DNA of 64,000 nucleotides, taken from assembly GCF_007744075.1 (NCBI RefSeq), contig NZ_CP036266.1, forward strand, positions 310,001 to 374,000. Direction: 5' to 3'. Position numbers and translations under genes: made by a program. Of the stretch, positions 26,341 through 37,500 are shown in pieces; position 1 is the stretch's first letter; each line of letters starts with the position of its first letter. This DNA is from Gimesia chilikensis. GTDB taxonomy: Bacteria > Planctomycetota > Planctomycetia > Planctomycetales > Planctomycetaceae. The notes under the pieces were generated by a model. That model was given only the letters and a program-made list of their open reading frames with translations, did not search any database and had not been told where the DNA came from.

Positions 26341-26376
26341 AAAAGCACTATCCGCCTTGCGATGGATAGTGCTTTT
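26341..26376 (-). terminator. Terminator of the flagellin gene
   Basis: A perfect 13-bp inverted repeat (AAAAGCACTATCC and its complement at 26364-26376) around a 10-nt loop. On the minus strand the 3' arm ends TTTT followed by CTCATTT. The A/T flanks on both sides make it potentially bidirectional. Confidence 0.75.
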
Positions 26377-26424
26377 CTGTTTCGTATCAGATTGTTTTCA
26401 GTCGGTAATCGACTTACTCAGGGC

Positions 26425-28236
26425 TTATCTGAGCAGACTCAATACCTGCTGTGGGTTCTGGTTGGCAATCGAGAGAACCGAAATACCAGCCTGGTTCAGA
26501 ATCTGAGCTTTGGTCATGTTTGCGGTTTCGACAGCGAAGTCGGTATCCACGATCTGACTACGGGCTTCGGAAATGTTTTCCAGAGCCACACCCAGTGATG
26601 AAACGTTGGTTTCGATCACGTTTTTCTGAACCGCACCCAGACGACCACGGAGAGTCGATACACGGTTGATCGATTCTTCGATGATGTTTACCAGGTCGGA
26701 ACCGGGAACAGAAGGACCGACGTCCAGGAGGCTCTTACCACCGCCCGAACCGATTTCGAACAGCTTACCGGAAACACCACCCAGACGGGCTGTGTTAACC
26801 GCTTCGATTCCAATACCAATCTGACCAGCGGCAGAGACGTCCTGACCGATCTGGAACAGCGAACCACCTCCGGTGATGGTGAGGCTGGCCGTGTTGTCAG
26901 CCACGTTGGCAGCTGCGGTGAAGGAGAACGAAGCGTCGAGCTGCTGCGAACGGATGTTGGCAGTCAGACCGGAACCCTGGGCAACCTGCCCGTTGATCCG
27001 AGTCACGATGTCCGAACCAATGGCACGCTTCAGGGCGTTGCCGTCGGTGATGTTGTCTACTGTGTCGAAGGTACCGTTGAGTACATTCACATCGACGAAT
27101 TCATCAGCACCGTAGTTGTCAGCACTGAAAGTCAGGTAAGCGTTTGTTCCGCCGGACAGGGCAGCAGCAGCTTCCACTTCGACGACACCTGAACCATCAC
27201 CTTCTGCGGCAGTGGAGATCAGTGCATTAGCGTCTGCGTTACCATCGAGCAGTGATTTGATCGATGTTGCATTGGATGTGATCGTACCAGTACCGTTTGT
27301 AGCCAGACTGACTACAATCGTAATATCAGTGTTGGTATTATTGAATGTGATGTTAGCAGCGGCACTGTTGGAAGACGGGTCAACAAACTGAACGCGGATA
27401 TTCTGTCCGGTATCGCCGAGAACACTGTCTGAAGTCCGGGCATCGGTGAAGGTCAGACCGGAGTTCGTAGCGTTGGCATTGTTGAAGGACAGATTGCTGG
27501 CAACCTTGTTGGTTTTCGTTGCAGTCACACCGGTAATGTCACTCACGCCGTTCACAGCGTCTCGGACGTTATCCAGTGAGCTGGAAGCACCCAGGAACAG
27601 CACCTGGCTACCGCTCTTACCACCCACTTCGATGGTGGTTGCGCTGGCCAGACCGCCGTCAACAGCACTGTAATCCAGGCTGGCCTGAGTGGCAGCGGTT
27701 ACAACTGTGGCATCCAGAGTGATGGTGCTGCTGGTTCCGAATACGGCTTCGTTGACCTGGTAGTCAGACAGTTTAGCAGCATCGGTGGCAGAAGCCTGTG
27801 TACGGAAAGCTTTGCTTCCATCGATCAGCTTGTCGCCAGCGAATGAGGTGTTCGCTGAAATACGGTTGATGGCTGATAACGCTGTATCGATCTGGAGCTG
27901 ATTCGCTTCGATTTCGTCCTGAGACAGAGCGCCTTTGTTCAAACCTTCCTGAACCAGACCACGAACCTGGTTCAGCAGGTTGGTGACTTCGCCCAGAGCC
28001 GAGTCAGCGGTGGCAATCACGTTGCTGGCACGGTTTGAGTTTTTGATAGATTGTTCAATCGCGGAAACCTGTGAACGCAGGGTTTCACTGGCAATCAAAC
28101 CGGAGGGGTTATCTTTACCAGAGTTAATTTTCAAACCGGTGGACAGACGGGTCAATGAGGTGTCCAGCAGGTTGGTAGACTTATTCAAACTACGTAAGCC
28201 TCTCAGCGCGGCTACGTTAGTATTAATTCGTGTCAT
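26425..28236 (-). CDS. fliC: Flagellin
   Basis: A 603-residue flagellin, the filament subunit. The N-terminal D0/D1 region (MTRINTNVAALRGLRSLNKS, then RLSTGLKINSGKDNPSGLIASE) and the C-terminal D1/D0 region (SLGVALENISEARSQIVDTDFAVETANMTKAQ, ending PQQVLSLLR) are canonical. The centre (about residues 170-480) is Ser/Thr/Asn/Ala-rich, as expected for a surface-exposed domain and a good target for O-glycosylation. GAAAGG lies nine bases before the ATG. The hairpin terminator at 26341 follows. Downstream on the same strand are the modification cassette and fliD-fliS. Confidence 0.96.
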   Translation of the reverse strand: MTRINTNVAALRGLRSLNKSTNLLDTSLTRLSTGLKINSGKDNPSGLIASETLRSQVSAIEQSIKNSNRASNVIATADSALGEVTNLLNQVRGLVQEGLNKGALSQDEIEANQLQIDTALSAINRISANTSFAGDKLIDGSKAFRTQASATDAAKLSDYQVNEAVFGTSSTITLDATVVTAATQASLDYSAVDGGLASATTIEVGGKSGSQVLFLGASSSLDNVRDAVNGVSDITGVTATKTNKVASNLSFNNANATNSGLTFTDARTSDSVLGDTGQNIRVQFVDPSSNSAAANITFNNTNTDITIVVSLATNGTGTITSNATSIKSLLDGNADANALISTAAEGDGSGVVEVEAAAALSGGTNAYLTFSADNYGADEFVDVNVLNGTFDTVDNITDGNALKRAIGSDIVTRINGQVAQGSGLTANIRSQQLDASFSFTAAANVADNTASLTITGGGSLFQIGQDVSAAGQIGIGIEAVNTARLGGVSGKLFEIGSGGGKSLLDVGPSVPGSDLVNIIEESINRVSTLRGRLGAVQKNVIETNVSSLGVALENISEARSQIVDTDFAVETANMTKAQILNQAGISVLSIANQNPQQVLSLLR

Positions 28237-28503
28237 GGCAAACAGCCTTTCTCACTTGTAATGAAAGCTCCCTAGGGGTTTTCAAGGTTAGAGCTACTAT
28301 ATGATTCAGGTTCTCGAGCAGTGCTGAAACCGCCCGCAAACATTAGTTTTCGTTCCTGTCATATCCGAGAAATGTGGATCAATGTCATCTGTCGTGACAG
28401 GATGCCTCGAACTGATGTGGCTTATCTTTCCATAACAAAACCATTCCAGATTCAGATGATGCAATGAATGTACAGAGGGAAACTGCGCATTCACGCTCCT
28501 TAA

Positions 28504-28511
28504 CTATCGGA
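28504..28511 (-). promoter_or_regulatory. Sigma-28-like -10 element upstream of flagellin
   Basis: The minus strand reads TCCGATAG (six of eight bases of GCCGATAA), with TTAA 17 nt further upstream. It lies 268 nt before the flagellin ATG, which would imply a long leader, so support is weak. Confidence 0.25.
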
Positions 28512-28666
28512 ATGTTACTTTGGGTAAATTAAGCGACTCTGGTGTTTTTTTGAAAATAAACCGATCTCTCCGTTTTCCCATGCAGGAAGGGATGACCTGT
28601 AACTGTTATCCGATCCTTCATCAAAAGTTCGGCTGCACCTGCCTTAACGTGAGAGAGGAAAATGGT

Positions 28667-28714
28667 GATCATGACAGGCGAAGCGACAGAAAGACCGAGT
28701 CAGTCGTCATGATC
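28667..28714. repeat. Inverted repeat GATCATGAC / GTCATGATC
   Basis: Perfect 9-nt arms at 28667-28675 and 28706-28714, separated by 30 nt, in the gene-free stretch. No T run follows. It could be an RNA stem or a protein-binding site. Confidence 0.35.
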
Positions 28715-29562
28715 GTTACGTTTTACCTGACAGGACGTTGCCTCGGCGGCGAAACGGGCAGGGTCGGGCTAACCGTCATGTTTTGACAGTCTGCTCGATA
28801 ACCGACTCGGCTCAGCTTGATCTGAATAGACTTTCAGAGGGGAGAGAGAGTCAGTCGTTCAGCGAGTGACAGGTGCTGCCGGCTCGTGTTGATTTCCTTC
28901 TCAAGCGGATGGCAAAGTTGTCGTTATGAAACACCAGGAGGTATCCTCTGCGCGATGCCGGAAAAGACTCAGGGCCGGGAACGACTCTGGTTGGTGTTGT
29001 CTCGATGATTCCGCATGCCGGATTGAGGGAGTGACTCGCGCGAATTGGGGGAGCGCGGATTGACTCACTTACCGGTCGCGCTGATCGCAACAATTGCCAG
29101 TAGTTCGTTGGTCATTTAATTACAGCGAGAGAGGAATCATTAATCTGTTTCCAGGCAGATTGCGTTTGCGTTAATGCGAATCACGTTCAAAGGCGAAGGT
29201 GACAACTTTTTATGCCTGCTGTCGCAGAGTTATTGATTATACGGGTTAATGCTGATTCTTCTGATGAATGCAGGTCGTAACAAATGAACTTAGTTCGCAC
29301 TCTCACTGAAACAGTTCATGCAAAAAGTCTTTGCTTATTGCTCAAGATCGCTGATCGGCAATGACGATCCATTTTTCATATCTTACCAAAAGCGAATCCG
29401 CAACCGCAGGTGGTTGAATAGTCAGACAGATGATGTCGCAACGGTTGATGGAATAAATAAGAAGAATCATAGTTCACCTGCACCGGTCCATTCGCTTGCC
29501 AGGATTAAAACATCCTCAGCAGACCATAATCATAAATCGCATACCTTAGGGAGCAGCATCGC

Positions 29563-29835
29563 ATGCCTTTGTGTCCCCAACACATCAGTCAGCAGGTTAA
29601 GGAAGCCCATTCACGATTAGGAGGATCACTTGTAAAAATTCAGAAAGCCCGTCATGACTCAGCAGTTGAATCTGAAAATCTGAAATCCATGTTCCAGTCC
29701 TGGGAACAGAAGTGGATGCATCGTCGCGAACTGATTGCCAGCCGTATCCAGACCATTGAAGCCCAATTAAAAGAACTGGCGGAATCTGAGCTGCCCATGC
29801 CCCAGTTTACCATTTTTGACGATCCCGGGGAGTAA
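29563..29835 (+). CDS. Small hypothetical protein, predicted coiled coil
   Basis: A 90-residue acidic/basic helical protein. The central region (SRLGGSLVKIQKARHDSAVESENLKSMF and the RRELIASRIQTIEAQLKELAE segment) has heptad-like hydrophobic spacing, consistent with a coiled coil. GGGAG lies nine bases before the ATG, which supports translation. No family is recognised. It converges on the cysteine desulfurase gene. Confidence 0.6.
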   Translation: MPLCPQHISQQVKEAHSRLGGSLVKIQKARHDSAVESENLKSMFQSWEQKWMHRRELIASRIQTIEAQLKELAESELPMPQFTIFDDPGE

Positions 29836-29842
29836 CCCCGGG
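29824..29842. terminator. Short GC hairpin at the end of the small coiled-coil gene
   Basis: CCCGGGG (29824-29830) pairs with CCCCGGG (29836-29842) across the stop codon of the upstream gene. With no T run, it may mark the end of both convergent transcripts but is not a classical terminator. Confidence 0.3.
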
Positions 29843-29858
29843 GCACTGTTCCCTGTGC

Positions 29859-31007
29859 CTATGCACTTCTAAGCTGGTGCACGACCCTGCTGATCCGGCG
29901 GATTGCTTCCTCGATTTCCTCATTTGTATTGAGGAACGAGAGACTCAGCCTGAGAGCAGACTGATAAACCGGCTCGGGACAGCCCATTGCCAGCAGAACC
30001 GGAGCGGGATCCCGGGAACCGCTGGCACAGGCACTGCCCAGGGAACAGGAAATGCCCGCCAGGTCCAGGGAGATCAGCAGCGCCTCCCCGTCCAGTCCAG
30101 GGAACGAAATATTCAATGTGTTCGGTAACCGGTGCTCCAGCGAACCATTGATCACGACCGGCGGGCAATGCTCCTGCAGGCCCTGTTGCAGGCGATCGCG
30201 AAGGGCGGCCATCTGTTCTGATCGCTGTATGTGATCGCGGATGGCACACTCCAGTGCCCGCGCCATCCCTGCGGCCAGGGCAACAGGTTCGGTTCCCGCC
30301 CGCTTGCCCCGTTCCTGGTGACCGCCGGTGATCTGGGGGAGTAATCGGGCATTCTCTTTCACGATCAGTGCACCCACGCCTCGTGGCCCATGAAATTTGT
30401 GAGCTGCCAGACTGACTGCGGTAGCGCCGGAATCGTGGAAATGGAACGGGATTTTTCCAATCGCCTGCACGCCGTCCAGGTGCAGGGGAATCCGGTGTTT
30501 CTCGCAGAGTGCTGCCAGCGGAGCAACATCCTGAATGACACCGGTTTCATTATGAGCCAGGATCAGAGTCGCCAGTTGAATCTGCTGCCAGTCGAATTCT
30601 TCCAGAGCAGCGACATCAATCCGACCATCGGATTCCAGGGGGATGACTCTCTGCCTGATACCCCGCGGCGCCAGTCTGCGGATGGTATTGACGGTCGCCG
30701 GATGCTCTCCCGCGGAGAGTGCAATTTCACCCGCCGTCCCGGGGAGGAAACCCTGGATTGCGAGGTTGATCGATTCGGAGCCTCCGCTGGTAAAGATGAC
30801 TTCCTGGGGATCAGCGCCCACCAGTGAGGCCAGCAGTTCTCGGGCATCTTCCAGGACGCGTCGCGACTGACGTCCGTCTGCATGGGCGCTTCCCGGATTG
30901 GCATAGTGAGTCCGGTATTCCGTAGCCACCAGGTCAATGACTTCATCCAGCGGTGGTGTGGTCGAGTTGTTATCCAGAAAAATCCGTTGTGCAGCGGGAA
31001 TCGACAT
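29859..31007 (-). CDS. Cysteine desulfurase, NifS/IscS family
   Basis: A 382-residue PLP enzyme that removes sulfur from cysteine for Fe-S cluster or thio-cofactor synthesis. Motifs: FLDNNSTTPPLDEV at the N-terminus, LHLDGVQAIGK, the PLP lysine in AAHKFHGPRGVGALI (about residue 200) and the active-site Cys loop SLGSACASGS (about residue 325). The short active-site loop fits the NifS/IscS class I group. No IscU or other partner gene is adjacent, so its client pathway cannot be inferred from context. Confidence 0.93.
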   Translation of the reverse strand: MSIPAAQRIFLDNNSTTPPLDEVIDLVATEYRTHYANPGSAHADGRQSRRVLEDARELLASLVGADPQEVIFTSGGSESINLAIQGFLPGTAGEIALSAGEHPATVNTIRRLAPRGIRQRVIPLESDGRIDVAALEEFDWQQIQLATLILAHNETGVIQDVAPLAALCEKHRIPLHLDGVQAIGKIPFHFHDSGATAVSLAAHKFHGPRGVGALIVKENARLLPQITGGHQERGKRAGTEPVALAAGMARALECAIRDHIQRSEQMAALRDRLQQGLQEHCPPVVINGSLEHRLPNTLNISFPGLDGEALLISLDLAGISCSLGSACASGSRDPAPVLLAMGCPEPVYQSALRLSLSFLNTNEEIEEAIRRISRVVHQLRSA

Positions 31008-31108
31008 GACGGGCCTGTATTCAGGTTACCTGTAACATCAGGCAAAAATGGAGACGTACTCTCGTATTGTTTTACTTAGCGGTGTTGAGCCGTGCTGATT
31101 GTCTGATC

Positions 31109-32182
<1,074 letters not shown>

Positions 32183-32380
32183 GTCCACCACAGCCTTATC
32201 AAGAAAAATCCAAACTGCTATAAACGCTGTTTATTGTTTATACTTATCAGTAGAACCGATTGGAAGGGGCCGTTTGTCACCTCAGCCCGGTCGGGCGAGA
32301 TCAGGCCTGGCAGTTCTGATCGGGTTTGATTGTTAAGTACTGCTATTATCCTCATTTAGATCGAAAAAGCGAGTAAAAAC

Positions 32381-33202
32381 GTGTCCCAGTCTCAAGTAGC
32401 TTATCTCGTATTTGATGTCGAAGCGATCGCCGATGGGGACCTGATTTCCCGGGTCCGTTATCCGGGCGAGGGGCTCTCACCCGGGGATGCACTGGCGAAA
32501 TATCAGGAAGAGCAGATTGAGGCAACGGGCAGCAACTTTATTCCGGCTACATTTATGCTGCCGATTTCCGTGGCGGTGGCCAAGCTGTCAGCCGACTATC
32601 GTCTGCAGGATTTGACGGTGCTGGATGCTCCCGAATATCGCCCACACGTGATTACGGGCAAGTTCTGGCAGGGCTGGCGGCATTATGGACAGCCGACGTT
32701 CGTCACCTTTAACGGCAGGGGCTACGACCTGCCGGTGCTGGAACTGGCCGCATATCGCTATGGAATTGCATTACCGGAATGGTTCAACGTCGACGCCCGC
32801 AGCTTCGATCAGTCACGTAATCGTTATAATACGAACGCGCACATTGATCTGATGGACACGTTTACCAACTTCGGCGCTGCCCGCATGACGGGCGGGCTGA
32901 ATCTGCTGGCGAATCTGATCGGCAAGCCGGGCAAGACCGGTATCGACGGTTCCAAGGTGCAGGAGATGTACGATGCGGGTCAGGCAGATGAAATTAATGA
33001 CTATTGTCGTTGTGATGTCCTGGATACCTACTTCGTATTCCTCAGATCACGGGTGTTGACCGGTCATTTGAGCCTGGAACAGGAACAGGACATCGTTACC
33101 GAGACTTACCGTTATCTGGAACGCGAGGCAGCGGAAAACGAAAGTAAAGCGTATCAGCATTATCTGGAGCACTGGGGTGACTGGGAGCCCCCCGCGGAAT
33201 AA
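32381..33202 (+). CDS. Predicted PolB-like 3'-5' exonuclease (DnaQ fold)
   Basis: A 273-residue protein related to the proofreading exonuclease domain of family B polymerases, without the polymerase. The exo I acidic pair is in FDVEAI (D12, E14), exo II corresponds to [12 protein letters not shown], and exo III to [15 protein letters not shown]. All acidic metal ligands appear to be present, so it is probably active on DNA or RNA ends. The start is GTG; no in-frame ATG fits the domain boundary. It is divergent from moxR and convergent with the next gene. Confidence 0.85.
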   Translation: MSQSQVAYLVFDVEAIADGDLISRVRYPGEGLSPGDALAKYQEEQIEATGSNFIPATFMLPISVAVAKLSADYRLQDLTVLDAPEYRPHVITGKFWQGWRHYGQPTFVTFNGRGYDLPVLELAAYRYGIALPEWFNVDARSFDQSRNRYNTNAHIDLMDTFTNFGAARMTGGLNLLANLIGKPGKTGIDGSKVQEMYDAGQADEINDYCRCDVLDTYFVFLRSRVLTGHLSLEQEQDIVTETYRYLEREAAENESKAYQHYLEHWGDWEPPAE

Positions 33203-33216
33203 CGGCTGATACGATT

Positions 33217-34299
33217 TTATTTCGCGTAGTGCACCTGGACGTCCGACAGCAGAAATTCAGAGATACGATCATTCCTGGTCTCACTGATGCGGATGGGCAG
33301 GGCCTGTCTGCTGCTGAATTCCAGTTCTACACTTTCCCAGTCGGGCCGGGGAGCATCCGGATGTGGCTTGAGTTTCAAGGTGACAAACCAGGGAGACGCT
33401 GCTTCGGCGGACTCTGCATCCAGCTCAATGGTGAATGATTCGATCTGAAATGATTTCTGGTCGACATCAATCAACCAGCCGGGCAGTACTTCCTGCAATG
33501 CCTGTTTTTCACTGGCCCGCGATTCTGAAGTACTGCGGTAAGTCGACAGCACCTTCCCGTCAGTTTGTCGCTGATTTCGTTTGAAGATGGTAATACCGTT
33601 ACCAAGCCGTACAGAATCGATACGGGATGTTTCTGTAATCCAGCGCGTCACCAGCTTCTCGATCTGCAGGCGTTCTGTTGGATTTCGTTCGGTGTCATTA
33701 TCACTGGTAAAGGCAACCCGTTTGATCGGGGACTGACCCGCTGGCACCGGTTGTGCAGCGGGGAAAACCGCTTTCGCGACGGTCTGTCTGACGAACTGCG
33801 GTTCCGGGCTGGTGTGAATCCGAGTGGTCGGAGTGACTTTCAACGCCGTCAGCTCAATCGAGGCGAACCGGTCTTTCTGGGCTGACTCTCGTGTCAGGAA
33901 CGTCAGTGATTCCGGCAGCATGGAGCGGGCGTTAATCTGGATTTCAAAAGGGCGACAGAGTCGGCGCGTGAGTGCGTCCTGTGGTTGTCCCTGCAGGACA
34001 ATTCTGCTCTGAGACTGACTCATCAGCTTCCAGCGGTATTCGGTTTTCAGTTTTTCGAGGGAAACCGGTTGTTGAAACTCGGAGAACAGTGCGAGTTCGT
34101 GGCCACTGAAATATGCCTGGTTCTGCTGTTTGAACTGCTCGACCGCGGACTGCGGTGTGACCGGAGACAAAAAGCGCGAAGCGGCTGACCATTGGGTGAG
34201 AATGGTGTTTACCGGAGTCTGCTCCTCGGCGGCACGAACATGCGCAGAAGAGACTACCAGCAGGATGAGGCTGTACGTAAAGAAGGGATGACGATGCAT
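33217..34299 (-). CDS. Secreted protein of unknown function
   Basis: A 360-residue product with a signal peptide (MHRHPFFTYSLILLVVSSAHVRAAEE). The mature part contains strand-like stretches such as YRWKLMSQSQSRIVLQGQPQD, FEIQINARSMLPESLTFLTR and DWESVELEFSSRQALPIRISE, loosely reminiscent of LolA-type lipoprotein-carrier sheets. The resemblance is too weak to assign. It may belong to a planctomycete-specific exported family. It lies just downstream of the HEAT/TPR... gene's opposite end (its start is 214 nt from that gene's stop side) on the same strand, without evidence of an operon. Confidence 0.55.
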   Translation of the reverse strand: MHRHPFFTYSLILLVVSSAHVRAAEEQTPVNTILTQWSAASRFLSPVTPQSAVEQFKQQNQAYFSGHELALFSEFQQPVSLEKLKTEYRWKLMSQSQSRIVLQGQPQDALTRRLCRPFEIQINARSMLPESLTFLTRESAQKDRFASIELTALKVTPTTRIHTSPEPQFVRQTVAKAVFPAAQPVPAGQSPIKRVAFTSDNDTERNPTERLQIEKLVTRWITETSRIDSVRLGNGITIFKRNQRQTDGKVLSTYRSTSESRASEKQALQEVLPGWLIDVDQKSFQIESFTIELDAESAEAASPWFVTLKLKPHPDAPRPDWESVELEFSSRQALPIRISETRNDRISEFLLSDVQVHYAK

Positions 34300-34513
34300 C
34301 GCTGAACTCTTAGAAAATCAGGGAAAATGAGACTGTGAGAGGGGCAGGGGACATCAGAGGTGCTGACAGAGATGAGCCGAAATGTAGCACAAAGGTGGAA
34401 TTGCGGGAACGGCAATCTGCGTTCAGTCGCTGGCAAAAAAGACTCGCTGAAAGACTCGCTGCGCGCAGTGTCCCTAAGGTGTTCGGATATAGAGGCTTAG
34501 CGGGACCGTTGTG

Positions 34514-37500
34514 TCACGGTTTAACGGAGGCAGGTTTCTTCTGAATCTGCTGAACAAGCTTGCGGAAGTCGGGCAGATTCTGCAATTCTGCCAGATCGGG
34601 ATCTTTCTGCATCCACTCGGCATCGTCAAATCCGAGTTGGGAAGAGAGAGCCAGGTAGTGGATCGCTTTTTTCTGATAAGCGGCGATCTGCTGTTGGACA
34701 GCGGGAGTTTGGGGCTGGTCTTTGAGGTTGACCAGCGCCCGACCGAACACGCAGGCAACGTTATAGTGGAACAGGGCGTTCTGCTCGAACTTTTTCAATT
34801 GACTTTCGACAAACTGAATCGCTTTGTCTTCCTGGTGATTATAGACCATGCAGATCGCCAGTCCGGTGATAGCCTGTGAATCGTGCTTATCCAGTTCGAA
34901 TGCATTCTGAAAATCTTCCTGGGCTGCCTTCCAGTCCTGCTTCATCAGGTGGGAATGTCCGCGACCCGTATAGGCCTGTAGCAAAACGCCCTCAGTTTTC
35001 TCGTTCGCCTGATCAGCCTTTTTCTCCGTTAGCAGGACCCGGTTGAAGACCTGGATTGCCTGGTCCCACTGCTCGGCATTGTTGTAAGTCTGTGCCTTGA
35101 TCAGGTAGAGACTCATGTTGTTGGGGTCGACATTGATCGCGGCGTCACAGGCAGCGATGGCATCGGCCAGCTGTTTCAGGTCCCGATAGATGTAGGCCTT
35201 GGTGATATGGGCATAGATCGAATTTTTGTCGACTTTCAGGACATCGTCGCAGGTTGCGATTGCCTGGTATTCCCGATTGAGTTTGCGCAACAGGCTGATT
35301 TTTTCAGAATAGGATTTCATGTGCCGGGGGTTGGCTTCGATGGCACGGTCAAACGTTTTAATGGCTTCGTCAGGACGATTCAGGGCGATCTCAAGATCGG
35401 CTTTGAAGCCGTAAATCGACATGAGTTTGGGATTCACTTTGATGCAGGCGTCGTAGGTCGCGAGTGCCTTGTCATCCTGTTTCATGCGGGAGTAGTGTGA
35501 AGCCAGAACGGTGTAACCGTAGGGATCCTGAGGCGCAATTTCGATGGCCTTCTTCAACTCTGCCAGGGCCGCCTCGAATTTGTTTTGATTGCTGTAAAGT
35601 AACCCCCGGGTGACGTAGAGACGGGCGTAGATGTTGTCGACTTCCAGGCCCTGTTCTACGACTTTCAGACCGGCGTCGTACTCTTTCATGGTGTTCAGAG
35701 TATTGGCTTTGGCCAGATAGGCTGGTACGAGCAGCGGGTCGATGCTGATCGCGGTATCGTAGTCCTCAACGGCTTCCTTATACTCTTTGCGACGATGTGC
35801 CTGTTCGCCTTTTTTGAGATAGTGATTTCCCGGGGAACGCTGATAAATGTTCTCCAGCGCAGACTGAGCAGCCCGTTTTTTGTCGGCATTGGTTCCAGCG
35901 ATTCGGGCATCCATGATGGTGCGGCGGGCTTCGGGAGTGCCGATGTTGGCCAGGGCTCCGAAGATGGAACCCCAGGTCGACGACTTGGTTGTTTTGGTCA
36001 GACCCTCTGCGAGAATCTCGACCGCTTTATTGGAATCGGAACTTCGCAGGCCGGAGACGGCGCCGTTCACGATCGAATGATTGCTGTCGTCCAGTGCCTG
36101 CCTGGCGAGTTCAAAGAACTGGGGCGATTCCAGTTTCTGGAGCGTGGAGAGGATCAGCAGTTTTTCGGTCTGCAGGGCACCGGGGTAATACTTAACAAAC
36201 CGGTCCTCGACGGATTCATCACCGATGGAAGCCAGCGTTTTGATGAGCAAGACCTTCAGGCCGGCGTCCAGTTTGTCTTTTTCCAGGTGTTGAAACAACA
36301 GGGGAATCGCCCGCGGATCTTTCATGCGGTCGATGAAGCTGAGCATGTCTCCTGTGGGCAGTGACTGCTGCATCTGCTGCAGGACATATTCCATGGCCAG
36401 GGCTTCACTCGCATTGTCCTTACGTTTGATTAATTCCTTGAAAGCGACATTGCGAATTTCTTCTTCGGGGGACTTAAGGGCGTCGCTGAGGACTTCGAAC
36501 AGGCGGGGGTGCCCGTTCAAAACCAGTGCCCGGATGGCCGCCTCACGCAGCTCCCGGTTGTCGCTGTCCAGAAACTCGTAAATCGCGGCGCCCCACTCAG
36601 GACGGGGATTACGGGCAATGACTTCGATGATGATTTTCTGTGACGCCGGGGGATGCGATTTCAGGATCTTCAGCAGCGCCTGTTGTCCGCCTGCATAACG
36701 GGACTCAGCCAGGCTGGCGATGGCCATCTCAAACTGGGGACCGGGTGGCATCTGCGCGACTTCCACCAGTCGTTGGAATGCCCGTGGATCACCCAGAAAA
36801 CGCAGGGCGTACAAAGCCGCTTCCTGGACGCGGGGGTTCTCGTGGGAAGTCAATTCGAGCACCAGGGGGAGTTCTGCATTGGTCAACTGTCGCCCGCCGC
36901 TGATCAGGGCTGCGGCTTTGATGGCTGGGGAGCCGGTGCGGATCTGCTCGGCGATTTTATCGCGGGAGAGGACTTCCAGGGCGCTGTCCAGCGCTGCATG
37001 GATGGCTGCTTCTTCCGTTGCATGTGTCACCCGGGGAGCAGTCCCGCCGAGGTAGGGGACTGTGATATTTTTAAACGCTTCGCCGGCGAGGTGCAGTTCC
37101 GTAATGACAGACGGAAACAGGGGGAAGGGAACACCCAGGACGGCGTTCGACCCCAGAGAAGCGGCGATGCGGGGCAGCCATTGGCTGATGTCGTGTTCAA
37201 TTTCCACCTTATCTTTGGGGAAGTAGAGTACGAAGCGTTTCACGTTTTTCAGAGTCAGGTCATCGACGACTTTGACAAGGGCGCCGATGTTGATGCTGTT
37301 CAACTCTCCGGTGATGGTCAGTTCTGCCAGGCAGCGACTTGGGCCCAGCAGTTCGACCTGGTAATCCAGTTTGCCCTGCTCGAAGCGATTGACGTTCAAC
37401 GCCAGTGGCTGCTGGTCGACGGTCGTCCGAAATTCGATCTCCGGTGTCTGGGTGCCTCCGGGCAAATCGCCCAGTACAATCCAGAGGCCACCTTCTTTAC

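Larger units (their letters stand above)
26120..26424. other. Intergenic region between flagellin and the O-GlcNAc-transferase gene
   Basis: No gene is seen. It contains the flagellin terminator hairpin (26341-26376) and a sigma-28-like -10 element (26225-26232), so the downstream cassette is probably transcribed separately from flagellin. Confidence 0.5.
28237..29562. other. 1.3-kb region without a convincing gene
   Basis: Only short frames exist, none with both a ribosome site and a protein-like composition. The end near flagellin is its 5' region, with a sigma-28-like -10 element at 28504-28511 and a 12-codon frame (28490 down to 28452, minus) preceded by AAGGAG that might be a leader peptide. 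The middle has a 9-bp inverted repeat (28667-28714). The rest, about 28720-29540, shows no structure I can name. It may contain an unrecognised small RNA or gene remnants. Confidence 0.4.

Noticed and set aside
28520..28786. An 88-codon plus-strand frame near flagellin
   Set aside because: No ribosome site before the ATG and no protein-like pattern; the inverted repeat lies inside it.
28851..29093. An 80-codon minus-strand frame in the gene-poor stretch
   Set aside because: No ribosome site and an Arg/Ser/Pro-rich composition without recognisable family; not enough to call a gene or remnant.
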